A DNA stretch of 64,000 nucleotides from NCBI GenBank assembly GCA_029252045.1, contig JAQXCD010000062.1, positions 1 through 64,000 of the forward strand, given 5' to 3'. A program made the position numbers and the translations under genes. The stretch is from Sulfitobacter sp. GTDB lineage: Bacteria; Pseudomonadota; Alphaproteobacteria; Rhodobacterales; Rhodobacteraceae. Under the pieces are notes generated by a model that had not been told where the DNA came from, ran no database searches, and saw only the letters and a list, made by a program, of their open reading frames with translations. Below, in pieces: positions 16,749-25,972 of the stretch (position 1 is its first letter; each line of letters begins with the position of its first letter).

Positions 16749-18797
16749 ATGTCCGGCGCTGCCCCGCTGCTTAAAGATGTATTCGGCTTTGACGGCTTCC
16801 GGCCGGGGCAGGAGGAGATCGTTGAGGCGGTGACGGCGGGTGAGAACGTGCTCGCCATCATGCCCACAGGTGGCGGTAAATCCCTTTGTTTCCAGTTGCC
16901 TGCGTTGATGCGAGAGGGAGTCACTGTGGTGATTTCTCCGCTGATTGCGCTGATGCGTGATCAAGTGCGCTCCTTGAAGGAAGTTGGTGTGGGTGCGGGC
17001 GCGTTGACCTCTGGCAATACACCCGAGGAAACAGATGCGGTTTGGGAGGGGCTGGAAGCGGGCACGCTGAAGCTGTTGTACATGGCGCCAGAGCGGTTGG
17101 CGGCGGGTTCTGTCGTGGGGATGCTGAAACGTGTAGGCGTGAGCATGATCGCGGTCGACGAGGCGCATTGCGTGAGCCAGTGGGGGCATGACTTCCGTCC
17201 TGACTATTTGCGCATTGGTGATTTGAAGCGTGCGCTGGGCGTGCCGTTGGCTGCGTTTACCGCGACGGCTGATGCCGAAACGCAGGCCGAGATTGTTCAG
17301 AAGCTGTTTGAGGGTGTGCAACCGCGTGCCTTTTTACGGGGTTTTGACAGGCCGAACATCCACTTGGCCTTTTCAGCGAAGAACTCACCGCGCAACCAGA
17401 TTTTGAACTTTGCCGCGGCGCGCGGCGGCCAGTCGGGGATTGTTTACTGCGGGACGCGCGCCAAGACCGAAGGCATCGCCCGCGCGCTGAATGAGGCGGG
17501 CCAAACCGCTATCCATTATCACGGGGGCATGGAGGCAGAGGACAGGCGAATCGCCGAGCGACGTTTCCAGCAGGAAGACGGGTTGATTGTGGCTGCGACT
17601 GTGGCTTTTGGTATGGGGATCGACAAGCCGGATATCCGGTGGGTCGCCCATGCGGATCTGCCGAAAAGTATCGAGAGCTATTATCAGGAGATAGGGCGTG
17701 CCGGCCGCGATGGTGCACCTGCCGAGACGTTAACATTATTTGGCCCTGAAGATATTCGTCTGCGCCGCACCCAGATTGATGAAGGTCTTGCCCCACCAGA
17801 GCGGCGGAGTGCAGACCATGCACGTCTAAACGCGCTGTTAGGGTTAGCGGAAGCGTTGGAGTGCCGTCGCAAGACGCTGCTGGGGTATTTTGACGAAAGC
17901 GAAGTAACCTGTGGCCGCTGTGACCTGTGCGATAGTCCTGTGGATACGTTTGACGGCACTACGGCTGTGCGCAAAGCGCTTTCTGCGATGCTACGAACGG
18001 AGGAGTGGTTTGGCGCGGGCCACCTGATTGACATTTTGCTGGGTAACGAGACGGATAAGATCAAGCAACGTGGTCATCAAAGCCTTCCGACCTACGGTGT
18101 TGGCACGGAGTATTCCAAACCTGAATGGCAGGCCGTGTTCCGCCAGATGATGGGCCGCGATCTGGTGCGTCCCGATCCCACGCGGCATGGCGCATTACGC
18201 CTGACAGATGCGGCCCTGCCCATTCTACGGGACGAGGCAAAGATCACGTTGCGACGTGACACAATCACTGCGGCGGGAAGTGCGACGCGTAGACCCGCAG
18301 TCAAAGCCTTGGTGAATGATGAAGATGCGCCGCTGCTGTCTGCCCTTAAGGCCAAGCGCCGCGGCTTGGCCGAGACGGCGCGCGTGCCCGCGTATATCAT
18401 CTTTACTGACCGCACCTTGATAGAAATGGCCGAAACCCGCCCCGCCAATCTGGACCAGATGGCAGGCATTAGTGGTATCGGAGCCAAAAAGCTGGAGAGC
18501 TACGGCGCGGCCTTTTTGGAAGTGATCAACGGCGAAGCCCAGATGATGCATCCGCAGCGGCGCAAACTTGCAGGCCGCGATGCCGGCAGTGTCTATGATC
18601 AGCTGCTCGAGGTGCAGGCCCAACTGTCGCGGGGGGACCTGGGCACCGAAAAACCGCTGAGTTGCTCTGCGTCACTGTTGGCCAAGGTTGCCCAACTGCA
18701 GAACCCGGATGAGAGCGGAATTGAGCGGATCCTCGGTGAAAAAAGAGCCGAGCGTTTTGGCGCTGCGTTTCTGGACGTCTTGCGGGGCGCGAACTAG
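16749..18797 (+). CDS. recQ: ATP-dependent DNA helicase RecQ, 682 aa
   Basis: 3'-5' SF2 helicase of recombination and repair. Walker A MPTGGGKS (38-45), DEAH (137-140), motif VI region EIGRAGRDG, the zinc-binding Cys cluster (ECRRKTLLGYF ... TCGRCDLC, about 374-398), a winged-helix region, and an HRDC domain (about 530-600) are in the normal RecQ order. About 80 residues follow the HRDC; the length is slightly above E. coli RecQ (about 610). yaaA follows 29 bases downstream. Confidence 0.95.
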   Translation: MSGAAPLLKDVFGFDGFRPGQEEIVEAVTAGENVLAIMPTGGGKSLCFQLPALMREGVTVVISPLIALMRDQVRSLKEVGVGAGALTSGNTPEETDAVWEGLEAGTLKLLYMAPERLAAGSVVGMLKRVGVSMIAVDEAHCVSQWGHDFRPDYLRIGDLKRALGVPLAAFTATADAETQAEIVQKLFEGVQPRAFLRGFDRPNIHLAFSAKNSPRNQILNFAAARGGQSGIVYCGTRAKTEGIARALNEAGQTAIHYHGGMEAEDRRIAERRFQQEDGLIVAATVAFGMGIDKPDIRWVAHADLPKSIESYYQEIGRAGRDGAPAETLTLFGPEDIRLRRTQIDEGLAPPERRSADHARLNALLGLAEALECRRKTLLGYFDESEVTCGRCDLCDSPVDTFDGTTAVRKALSAMLRTEEWFGAGHLIDILLGNETDKIKQRGHQSLPTYGVGTEYSKPEWQAVFRQMMGRDLVRPDPTRHGALRLTDAALPILRDEAKITLRRDTITAAGSATRRPAVKALVNDEDAPLLSALKAKRRGLAETARVPAYIIFTDRTLIEMAETRPANLDQMAGISGIGAKKLESYGAAFLEVINGEAQMMHPQRRKLAGRDAGSVYDQLLEVQAQLSRGDLGTEKPLSCSASLLAKVAQLQNPDESGIERILGEKRAERFGAAFLDVLRGAN

Positions 18798-18826
18798 ATA
18801 CAGCTACACACGACAGAGGAGCCGAT

Positions 18827-19606
18827 ATGCTTGTAGTGATTTCACCAGCTAAGAAGATGGATTGGTCAGAGCGGGACGTTGCCACAACCACGCCTGATTT
18901 TTTGGAAGACGCGGCGCGGCTGGTTGATGCAGCGCGCGGCCTTAGTGTGAGTGATTTGAAATCCCTGATGTCGCTGAGCGAAAATCTGGCCACGCTTAAC
19001 CGCGACCGGTTTCAGAGCTATCAAGAGGCGCCTGAGCCTGCGCTGACCCGTCCTGCAGCGCTGGCTTTTGCCGGCGATACCTATCAGGGGCTGGAAGCAG
19101 GCAGTCTGGACGAGGAGGAGTTGGCATTTGCGCAGGATCATTTGCGCATTTTGTCCGGCCTCTATGGTGTCCTGCGGCCGCTGGATGCAATCCAGCCTTA
19201 TCGCCTTGAAATGGGAAGCAAATTAAAGACGCAGCGTGGCAAAAACCTTTATCAATATTGGGGTGACCAGATTTCCACTGCGTTGAACGTTCAGGCGGAG
19301 GCAACCGGCAGCGATGTTTTGGTGAATTGCGCAAGTCAGGAGTACTTTGGTGCAGTTGATTTGAAGTCCCTAAAGCCGCGGGTGATTACACCGCAGTTCA
19401 TGGAGGATAAAGGTGATGGCAAGGGCCCCAAAATCGTGAGCTTCTATGCCAAAAAAGCACGCGGAGCCATGGCGCGCTTTGTGATGCAAAAGCGGATTGA
19501 TAATGTAGAAGGTATTCTGGATTTTGACTTGGGCGGATATGCTTACACGCCTTCAATGTCCAAGCCTGAGACACCTGTGTTCCTGCGTCCCTATCCTGTC
19601 TCCTGA
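18827..19606 (+). CDS. yaaA: Peroxide stress protein YaaA, 259 aa
   Basis: DUF328/UPF0246 protein that lowers intracellular free iron and DNA damage during peroxide stress in E. coli. The start [13 protein letters not shown], the segment [19 protein letters not shown] (about 113-131), NLYQYWGD, and NCASQEYF are the family signature blocks. Full length. The spacing to recQ and an AGAGGAG-like ribosome site suggest co-expression with DNA repair. It overlaps the convergent histidine-kinase gene by 16 bases at the 3' end. Confidence 0.92.
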   Translation: MLVVISPAKKMDWSERDVATTTPDFLEDAARLVDAARGLSVSDLKSLMSLSENLATLNRDRFQSYQEAPEPALTRPAALAFAGDTYQGLEAGSLDEEELAFAQDHLRILSGLYGVLRPLDAIQPYRLEMGSKLKTQRGKNLYQYWGDQISTALNVQAEATGSDVLVNCASQEYFGAVDLKSLKPRVITPQFMEDKGDGKGPKIVSFYAKKARGAMARFVMQKRIDNVEGILDFDLGGYAYTPSMSKPETPVFLRPYPVS

Positions 19607-21786
19607 GCCGCATCTGGCATCACTTGCAGTGTGCCTTCAGGCTGCGCAAGCAAGATGTGCTCTTCAATTGCGACCCGGCGTAAGGGTTTGCTGAGGTAAT
19701 GATCCAGACCGGATTCGAGAATTGATTTGTCATCATCCGCCAGTGCGTGCGCAGTCATCGCTACAATCGGGATATGCCTTCTGGTTATCGCCTCAATTTG
19801 CCGGATATTTTGGGTTGCCTGTTTGCCGTCCATACGAGGCATTGAGATATCCATAAAGACGAGGTCGGGCTCAAAGCTTTGATAGAGGTCCACAGCCTCT
19901 TCGCCATTCGCTGCAAACATCAAGTCGATGTTGAGTCTTTTGATCATCTTACTAAATACAAGCTGGTTGGTCCGGTTATCTTCTGCGGCGAGTATCCGCA
20001 TTTTGCGCAGGCTAGGTGCCGGTACTTCGGCAGGAGCTGGTGCCATTTCCGGCAGAGAGTCGGAAGGCGAAATCCGCTGCAACGCATTAAACAGGGCGCG
20101 GCGGGGCAAGGGCTTTTGAATCATATCGACAAAGACTGCCGACCGTGGATCATCCTTTAGTTCCGCCAGATTTGAACTGAGCAGCAGCATTGGAATTTCC
20201 CTTGCCCGCCCCTTCAGGGCTGTCGCCAGAGCCAGTGCATACACGCGGGGCATCTTATGATCGGTCACGATCATGTCAATCGTGTCATCCAGCGCCGCAA
20301 TAGCTGCTGTGGTTGTCCCCACGCCGATGGTGCACAGTTGTAGCTGCTGAAGTTGACGTTCCAGAATGGCGCGGTTTGCAGACATGTCATCGACAACCAT
20401 CACGCGCCGCACCCGTGCATCTAACGAAGGATAGGCCATATCGATGGCCCCGTTTGCCGCCATTTCCAGCCGGAAGCCAAAGCACGAGCCGACACCCTCT
20501 TCTGACGTGACCCAGATGTCGCCCTTCATGAGCTCAACCAGACGTTTTGTAATCGCCAGACCAAGGCCGGTGCCGTCAAACTGTCGGTTCCTCTCGTTCT
20601 CGACCTGATTGAATTCGTCAAAAATATGCTGGGTCATATGCTCCGGAATGCCAATGCCTGTGTCCTCAACAGTCATGTGTACTGCGACGATTCCGGTTTC
20701 CGCATCTGCCACGCCGGTCCCACGGATCAAGACATGACCTTCTGTGGTGAACTTAATCGCATTGCCGATCAGATTGGTTAAAACCTGCCGCAAACGACCC
20801 GCATCACCGGCCAGCTCGGTTGGTAAAAACAGATCGTAGTCCAGCAACAGCTCCAGACCCTTTTCGCGGGCCATTGGCTGCAATAGCATAATGACCTCCT
20901 GACAAGCGCGCTCCAAATCGAAAGGCGCTGTGTGCAGTTCAAGCCTGCCCGCTTCGATCTTGGAGTAATCGAGGACATCGTTGATAATCACCAACAAGGC
21001 CTCGCCAGAGTTCTTGATAGTCTGCGCGTAGAGGCGCTGCTCCTCGGTCAAGGTGGTATCGCCCAGCAGTTCTGCCATACCCACGACACCGTTCATGGGT
21101 GTACGGATTTCATGGCTCATGTTTGCAAGGAAGGCTGATTTTGCGCGGTTGGCGGCCTCTGCCTGCTCGCGTGCGGCGTCCAGTTCCCGCTCGTATTGCA
21201 CGGTTGCCGTGATATCGAGACCCAAGGACACCAGATCACCACCCGGTCCACGCTGGTCTACCATCTTGATATAGTTTCCGTTCCAAAGCCGGATAATCGC
21301 CGATTCCGGCGCCTGTTTCTGGAACCGCACCATCATCCGCTGGCGCCATACTGCAGGCTCAACCCCGTCCAGATCAATAATACCTTCGTCAGTTAAAGCC
21401 TGCAAAATAGTCATGAAATTCACGCCAGGCTTGATCACTTCAAGCCCGTCGAAAATCACCAGATAGGCCTGATTTGCCATGATCAGATGGCTGTCGGCAT
21501 CAAAGAAGGCAAAACCGTCTTCGATCGTCTCGATCGAGTGCCACAGCCGCCGTTCGACTACGGCGATCTTTTCATGCGCCGCGTTCAAATCGGATTTCAC
21601 TTTCCGGTTCTCCGCACCCATGCTCTCGACCAAGGCGCGGGTATCCACAATTTCGTCGCTCAACTGTCGTGCATCGCGGCCTAGTTTGCGGTTTGCCGCA
21701 AAAAGCTCAACTTTTTTCAGCTCCAACATCCGTTCTGCCGCCAAACGGCCACGCCGCTCTTCGGGGAGTTTTTGTTGTAGGCTCAT
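19591..21786 (-). CDS. Hybrid sensor histidine kinase with two receiver domains, 731 aa
   Basis: Signal protein with no clear membrane helix: an N-terminal coiled coil (about 1-80, Glu/Lys/Arg-rich), a PAS domain (about 82-200), HisKA with the phospho-accepting His225 in [12 protein letters not shown], HATPase with N/G1/G2 boxes ([28 protein letters not shown]), then REC1 (VMVVDDMS, phospho-Asp in VTDHKMP) and REC2 (AAEDN, phospho-Asp in FMDISMP). No Hpt domain is present. The ATG at 21786 has GAGGG five bases upstream; an alternative is 21813. The input and the target regulator are unknown. Confidence 0.9.
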   Translation of the reverse strand: MSLQQKLPEERRGRLAAERMLELKKVELFAANRKLGRDARQLSDEIVDTRALVESMGAENRKVKSDLNAAHEKIAVVERRLWHSIETIEDGFAFFDADSHLIMANQAYLVIFDGLEVIKPGVNFMTILQALTDEGIIDLDGVEPAVWRQRMMVRFQKQAPESAIIRLWNGNYIKMVDQRGPGGDLVSLGLDITATVQYERELDAAREQAEAANRAKSAFLANMSHEIRTPMNGVVGMAELLGDTTLTEEQRLYAQTIKNSGEALLVIINDVLDYSKIEAGRLELHTAPFDLERACQEVIMLLQPMAREKGLELLLDYDLFLPTELAGDAGRLRQVLTNLIGNAIKFTTEGHVLIRGTGVADAETGIVAVHMTVEDTGIGIPEHMTQHIFDEFNQVENERNRQFDGTGLGLAITKRLVELMKGDIWVTSEEGVGSCFGFRLEMAANGAIDMAYPSLDARVRRVMVVDDMSANRAILERQLQQLQLCTIGVGTTTAAIAALDDTIDMIVTDHKMPRVYALALATALKGRAREIPMLLLSSNLAELKDDPRSAVFVDMIQKPLPRRALFNALQRISPSDSLPEMAPAPAEVPAPSLRKMRILAAEDNRTNQLVFSKMIKRLNIDLMFAANGEEAVDLYQSFEPDLVFMDISMPRMDGKQATQNIRQIEAITRRHIPIVAMTAHALADDDKSILESGLDHYLSKPLRRVAIEEHILLAQPEGTLQVMPDAAQETG

Positions 21787-21921
21787 CCATCCCTCATTGG
21801 TCGCATGGTGCACTGCCGTTTGTGCGCCAGAGGTGGTAAAGATTGGCTTAAGGTGAACATGCTTGCCTGCGCAGCGCCCGCCATGTCACCCTGTACGGAT
21901 TACACATAAAGGGATTCTGTC

Positions 21922-22213
21922 ATGCGTATTTTGCAAATACTTACAGGGGCTTTGATCGTGCTTGGGTTGGGCGCCTCTGCTGTGACGGCGCAAACTGCAA
22001 TCCCGGAGTACCGCTATGTCTATACGCCTGATACAGATTTCTACGGCGCCGATCTTGGCCAGCTTTTTGACACCACGCAAGCGGCTTGCGCGCGGGCCTG
22101 TGACGCGCAATCTAGCTGCATCGGGTTTACCTATAACACCCGCTCCAACGCGTGCTTCCCCAAATCTGCGGTCACCCGGAGCGAGTACTTCGAGGGTGCG
22201 CAATCTGCGCGAA
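21922..22213 (+). pseudogene. N-terminal remnant of an alpha-2-macroglobulin family protein (PAN domain)
   Basis: The first ~95 residues show a signal peptide (MRILQILTGALIVLGLGASA, then VTAQ) and a Cys-rich PAN/apple-like module (YRYVYTPDTDFYGADL, CARACDAQSSCIGFTYNTRS, ACFPKS), the usual N-terminus of the bacterial alpha-2-macroglobulins of this group (YfhM-like, about 1,800 residues). Near 22205-22215 the similarity stops and pbpC-like coding begins in another frame. As translated, the ORF ends at a stop at 22264-22266 after 114 codons. The 3' limit given is approximate. Confidence 0.75.
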
Positions 22214-22994
22214 AGCAAAATTGCCCGGCGGGCAGGCGGGTCTGGCCGTGGCGCTGGGCGGTGTAGGGCTGAGCTTGTGTGATCTGGTCCAGCTCTACGC
22301 GGGCATCGCGCAGGGCGGGCAGAGTGTGATGTTGCACACAGTGCCCGACGACGATCTACCACCGCGACCTGCGCGCTTTGTCTCACCCGTTGCTGCATGG
22401 CAGGTCTCCCATATTCTGGCGGGCATCGCGCCGCCAAAAGGCGCAGCCGCCCGCACGGGCGAGATCGCCTACAAGACGGGTACATCCTATGGTTACCGCG
22501 ACGCGTGGTCTGTCGGGTTTGACGGGCGTCATGTGGTGGGTGTCTGGCTTGGTCGGCCTGATGGCACGCCTGTCCCGGGTGCATTTGGCGGCGTATTGGC
22601 GGCCCCTGTGCTGTTTGAAGCCTTCGACCGGATCAGCCCCGCGCGCACGGCCCTGCCACGCCCGCCGGCTGATGCGCTGATCCTGGGCACGGCACATCTG
22701 CCTGAACCTCTTCATGAATTCCGCAGCCGTGATGCAGTTTTCGCCACAGCACCCGACCGCCCCGTCGTGACCTTCCCGCCTGATGGCGCAGTGCTGCGCC
22801 GCAGTGGCTTTGGCGTGCCGCTGAGACTTGAGGCGGGAAAGTTGCCGCTGACAGTGCTGGTCAATGGTGCCCCTGTGATTGTGCAAATGCGTAGCCGCGA
22901 TGTGCTGCTGCCCCTTGAGACCGAAGGCTTTACCCGCATTTCGGTTATCGACGCGCAAGGGCGCAGTGACAGCGTGGAAATCCGGCTGGACTAA
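22214..22994 (+). pseudogene. pbpC: C-terminal remnant of penicillin-binding protein 1C (pbpC)
   Basis: From about 22217 the frame reads the end of a PbpC transpeptidase domain: GLAVALGGVGLSLCDLVQLY, YKTGTSYGYRDAW (the KTG box), VGVWLGRPDGTPVPGAFGG, then the C-terminal biPBP_C domain (PPDGAVLRR ... VNGAPV ... ISVIDAQGRSDSV). The glycosyltransferase domain and the SxxK and SxN boxes of the transpeptidase are missing. No start codon of its own with a ribosome site is seen. In Proteobacteria pbpC normally follows the alpha-2-macroglobulin gene, so this is the far end of one deletion. Confidence 0.8.
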
Positions 22995-23021
22995 TCCGGA
23001 CCCCGATGGCACTGATCGCGG

Positions 23022-23933
23022 ATGTCACTTGTCCTCTCGGTCCTTCCGCTTCTGCTAATTATTGCAGCTGGCTATACGCTTGCCAAATCAGCGATCATTC
23101 CGCGGGGCAGTTGGGCTGCAATTGAAACGCTATCGTTTCGTGGGCTGATCCCTGCGACGCTTATCCTTGCCATTGCCCGCTCTGACTTGTCGGTTGAGAG
23201 GTTCGGTGGATTTGCCGTTGCGCTGGTAATGACGCTTGCACTTCTGACGGGTCTGGCTTTGGCGTTGCGGCTGCTGTCCCAACAGCGGCTGGGCAATCCG
23301 GCCTTCACGTCCTTGTTTCAGGGCAGCATCCGCTGGAACGCTTTTGTAGCCCTTGCCGCAGCCGAGCAGTTCCTGACAGATGGGCTCGCGATAATGGCAG
23401 TTGCAATTGCGGTTTTGATCCCGTTGATCAATATCACCTGTATCGTCGTCCTTGCGGCCTTTAGCCCGTCCAAAGCGAGTATCGGCAGGGTTCTCGGCAC
23501 CTTGTCCCGTAACCCGCTGGTGCAGGCCTGCGTCATCGGCCTGACGCTTAACATCGGCGGTATTACCCTGCCGCTGCCCGTTGCCGATGCGTTGGATATG
23601 ATTGGTCGTGGAGCGCTGGGTGTCGGGCTTATGGCGGTAGGTGCGGGAATTAGCTTGCGGCGGCTGGCGCGACTGGACTGGCGGGTCTGCCTTGGTGCCT
23701 TCATGCGGCCCGTGCTGGCCTCTGCCATGTTTGTCGCAGCGGGAATGTTTGTCGAAATTCCGGCGGAGCAGATATTCGCTGGCGTGCTGGTCTTTGCTGC
23801 CCCTGCCGCTGCCAACGGCTATATTGTTGCCAAGCAGATGGGCGGCGATGCCGATCTCTATGCGGACATCATGACTTGGCAAGTTGTTCTGTCGCTGATG
23901 GTTCTCCCCCTTTGGGCATATATCCTGCTTTAG
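23022..23933 (+). CDS. AEC-family (auxin efflux carrier-like) transporter, 303 aa
   Basis: Ten-helix inner-membrane carrier of the AEC/malate-permease family (MdcF-like). Both halves show the fold: LLLIIAAGYTLAKS at the start, RWNAFVALAAAEQF near the middle, and RNPLVQACVIGLTLNIGGI opening the second half. A second AEC protein is at 59588-60529. The substrate is unknown, probably an organic anion. Its stop overlaps the convergent 680-aa gene by 4 bases. Confidence 0.85.
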   Translation: MSLVLSVLPLLLIIAAGYTLAKSAIIPRGSWAAIETLSFRGLIPATLILAIARSDLSVERFGGFAVALVMTLALLTGLALALRLLSQQRLGNPAFTSLFQGSIRWNAFVALAAAEQFLTDGLAIMAVAIAVLIPLINITCIVVLAAFSPSKASIGRVLGTLSRNPLVQACVIGLTLNIGGITLPLPVADALDMIGRGALGVGLMAVGAGISLRRLARLDWRVCLGAFMRPVLASAMFVAAGMFVEIPAEQIFAGVLVFAAPAAANGYIVAKQMGGDADLYADIMTWQVVLSLMVLPLWAYILL

Positions 23934-25972
23934 CGGCGGCCTTCGCGCAACCAGGCAGCTGTGATCAAACCGGCACTCAGGATCAATACCAACCATGCAG
24001 GCAGTATCGGTGTCTGACGCACATCGCGTGTCTCATAGGCGTCGCGGGGCGTCAGCCCGATCCAGCCACGACCGGCAGCAGGACGCCCCGCCCGCACATT
24101 ACGCAGGCTTGGCAGCCCTTCTTCCAGCCGGTTGATCCCACCGCGCAGCGCGCTGACAGCAGGCTCTAACACAGCGGCATTTGCGATTGTCTCGACAAAT
24201 TCGCGCGGTGCGGCAGGGCCAAGGCCGATCACACTGATCTGATCGCCGTTCTCAAGACGGTAGAGGCCGATCTCGGGTCCGGTAAACACCGCCTCAAAGC
24301 GCCCGGGCGCGGTCGACGAAAGGGGCAGCTCCGTTACAGTTCCGTCAGGTCCGGTAATGGTCAGCGGGGGGACATCCTCGCTCAGCGTGCGCCGCTCAAT
24401 GCGCACGGTCTGGCCTTCCGCACTGGCGGTTAGCGCTTCTTCTTCCAACTCCGGTTCGCCCATCATCCAATGGGCCAGCCGGCGCAACAATTCCAGCTGC
24501 GGGCCGCCGCCTTCATAGCCACGGCTCCACAGCCATGCCTGATCCGAGGCCAGTAGAGCCACGCGCCCCTCCTCTACACGGTCAAGGATGAGCAGCGGGC
24601 GGTCATCGATACCCGTCATCACCACATTGCCGGAAGTGGCCGTTACATCAATCTGGCGCAGCCAGCGGCCCCACGCGCCATTCTGCGGCAGATCTGCCGT
24701 CATGGGGTGGCGGTTGCCCAGATCCGAGACGACGGGAAGATAGGGCGCGTCAATCACCCGCGCAGACGGGGTGGCTGGTAAAACAGATCCCAGTGGCGTG
24801 CGAAACAGACTGTCTGCGCTGGCAAAGTCCGGTCCGGCTGAGACCAGAACCGCGCCGCCTTTGCGCACATAGTTGGCGATGTTTTCCAGATAGAGCGCGG
24901 GCAGAATGCCACGCCGCTTGTAGCGGTCAAAGATAATCAGATCAAAGTCGTCGATCTTTTCCATAAACAATTCGCGCGTCGGAAAGGCGATCAGGGACAG
25001 CTCGGATACGGGCACGCCATCCTGTTTTTCCGGCGGTCGCAGAATCGTGAAATGTACCAGATCAACCGAGCTGTCGGATTTTAGCAAGTTGCGCCATGTG
25101 CGTCCGCCTGCATGCGGCTCGCCACTCACCAACAAAACGCGCAAACGGTCGCGCACGCCGTTCATCTGGATCAGCGCGGCATTGTTGCGGTCTGTCAGCT
25201 CACCCTCGGTTACGGGAAGGGAGAAGCGGATCACGTTGCGGCCCCCGTGCGGCAGGGTCACGGGCAGCTCCAGATCCTGGCCGATCGGCACGCGAAATCG
25301 TTGCGGTTCTTCGGCGTCGATCGAGATATCCAGCTCGGCAAAACCTTCGCCCTCGGGTGCTGCACCCAGATCATCGATGCGCAGGGTCAAAACCACAGGC
25401 TCGCCGATGATCGCAAAGGCTGGCGCGCCAACCACGCTCAGGCGGCGGTCCCAATCGGTTTCTTCACCGCTGAGCATAACGTGGAACGGGGCGGGAAAAT
25501 CAACGGGCAGATCGGCGTCATGCACACGGCCATCGGTCAGCGCCACAATACCCGCTACGCGCGCGCGGGGCTCCTCAGCCAGCGCATCTGTCAGCGCCGC
25601 CATCAGTTGCGTGCCGGAATCGCCTTGGCCATCCGGCACGGCAATGCGGCGTAATTCAGTATTCGGGCGGGCCTCGATTTGTGCGGCAAGGCGGTCGGCG
25701 GCAGTGCTGGTTTGTGCCGCACGATCCCCCAGACGCTGGCTGGCGCTTTCGTCTTCCAGCATCAGCACAATGTCGGTCAGCGGTGCACGGTCTTCTTGCT
25801 GAAAGGACGGGCCGGACAACGCGGCCAATACCACCAGCCCCGCCAGCGCACGCAGTGCCCAGCCGTTCAGGCCGCGCACCAGCGCCAACAGAATGCCAAG
25901 GCCTGCAATCACGGCGACCATGATAAACATGGCCCAAGGGATCAGCGGATCGAATACGATACTAGAGGTCAC
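23930..25972 (-). CDS. Large membrane protein with class I glutamine-amidotransferase-like domain, 680 aa
   Basis: Last gene of the MoxR/DUF58/DUF4159 operon. It has two N-terminal helices (about 10-55), a VWA-like periplasmic region (ADRLAAQIEARPNTELRR, VALTDGRVHDADLP), a domain resembling class I glutamine amidotransferases (VLVSGEPHAGGRTWRNLL, IIFDRYKRRGILPALYLENI, GGAVLVSAGPDFA), and a C-terminal helix (TPILPAWLVLILSAGLITAA). The catalytic Cys of true amidotransferases is not evident. Family members are conserved in alphaproteobacteria with this gene order; the function is unknown. Confidence 0.7.
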   Translation of the reverse strand: MTSSIVFDPLIPWAMFIMVAVIAGLGILLALVRGLNGWALRALAGLVVLAALSGPSFQQEDRAPLTDIVLMLEDESASQRLGDRAAQTSTAADRLAAQIEARPNTELRRIAVPDGQGDSGTQLMAALTDALAEEPRARVAGIVALTDGRVHDADLPVDFPAPFHVMLSGEETDWDRRLSVVGAPAFAIIGEPVVLTLRIDDLGAAPEGEGFAELDISIDAEEPQRFRVPIGQDLELPVTLPHGGRNVIRFSLPVTEGELTDRNNAALIQMNGVRDRLRVLLVSGEPHAGGRTWRNLLKSDSSVDLVHFTILRPPEKQDGVPVSELSLIAFPTRELFMEKIDDFDLIIFDRYKRRGILPALYLENIANYVRKGGAVLVSAGPDFASADSLFRTPLGSVLPATPSARVIDAPYLPVVSDLGNRHPMTADLPQNGAWGRWLRQIDVTATSGNVVMTGIDDRPLLILDRVEEGRVALLASDQAWLWSRGYEGGGPQLELLRRLAHWMMGEPELEEEALTASAEGQTVRIERRTLSEDVPPLTITGPDGTVTELPLSSTAPGRFEAVFTGPEIGLYRLENGDQISVIGLGPAAPREFVETIANAAVLEPAVSALRGGINRLEEGLPSLRNVRAGRPAAGRGWIGLTPRDAYETRDVRQTPILPAWLVLILSAGLITAAWLREGRR

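Noticed and set aside
16611-17321. Minus-strand open frame of 236 codons over the recQ start
   Set aside because: Antisense to RecQ motifs; no domain and no ribosome site.
25047-25802. Plus-strand open frame over the 680-aa membrane protein
   Set aside because: Shadow of the operon gene; low-complexity Ser/Arg protein.
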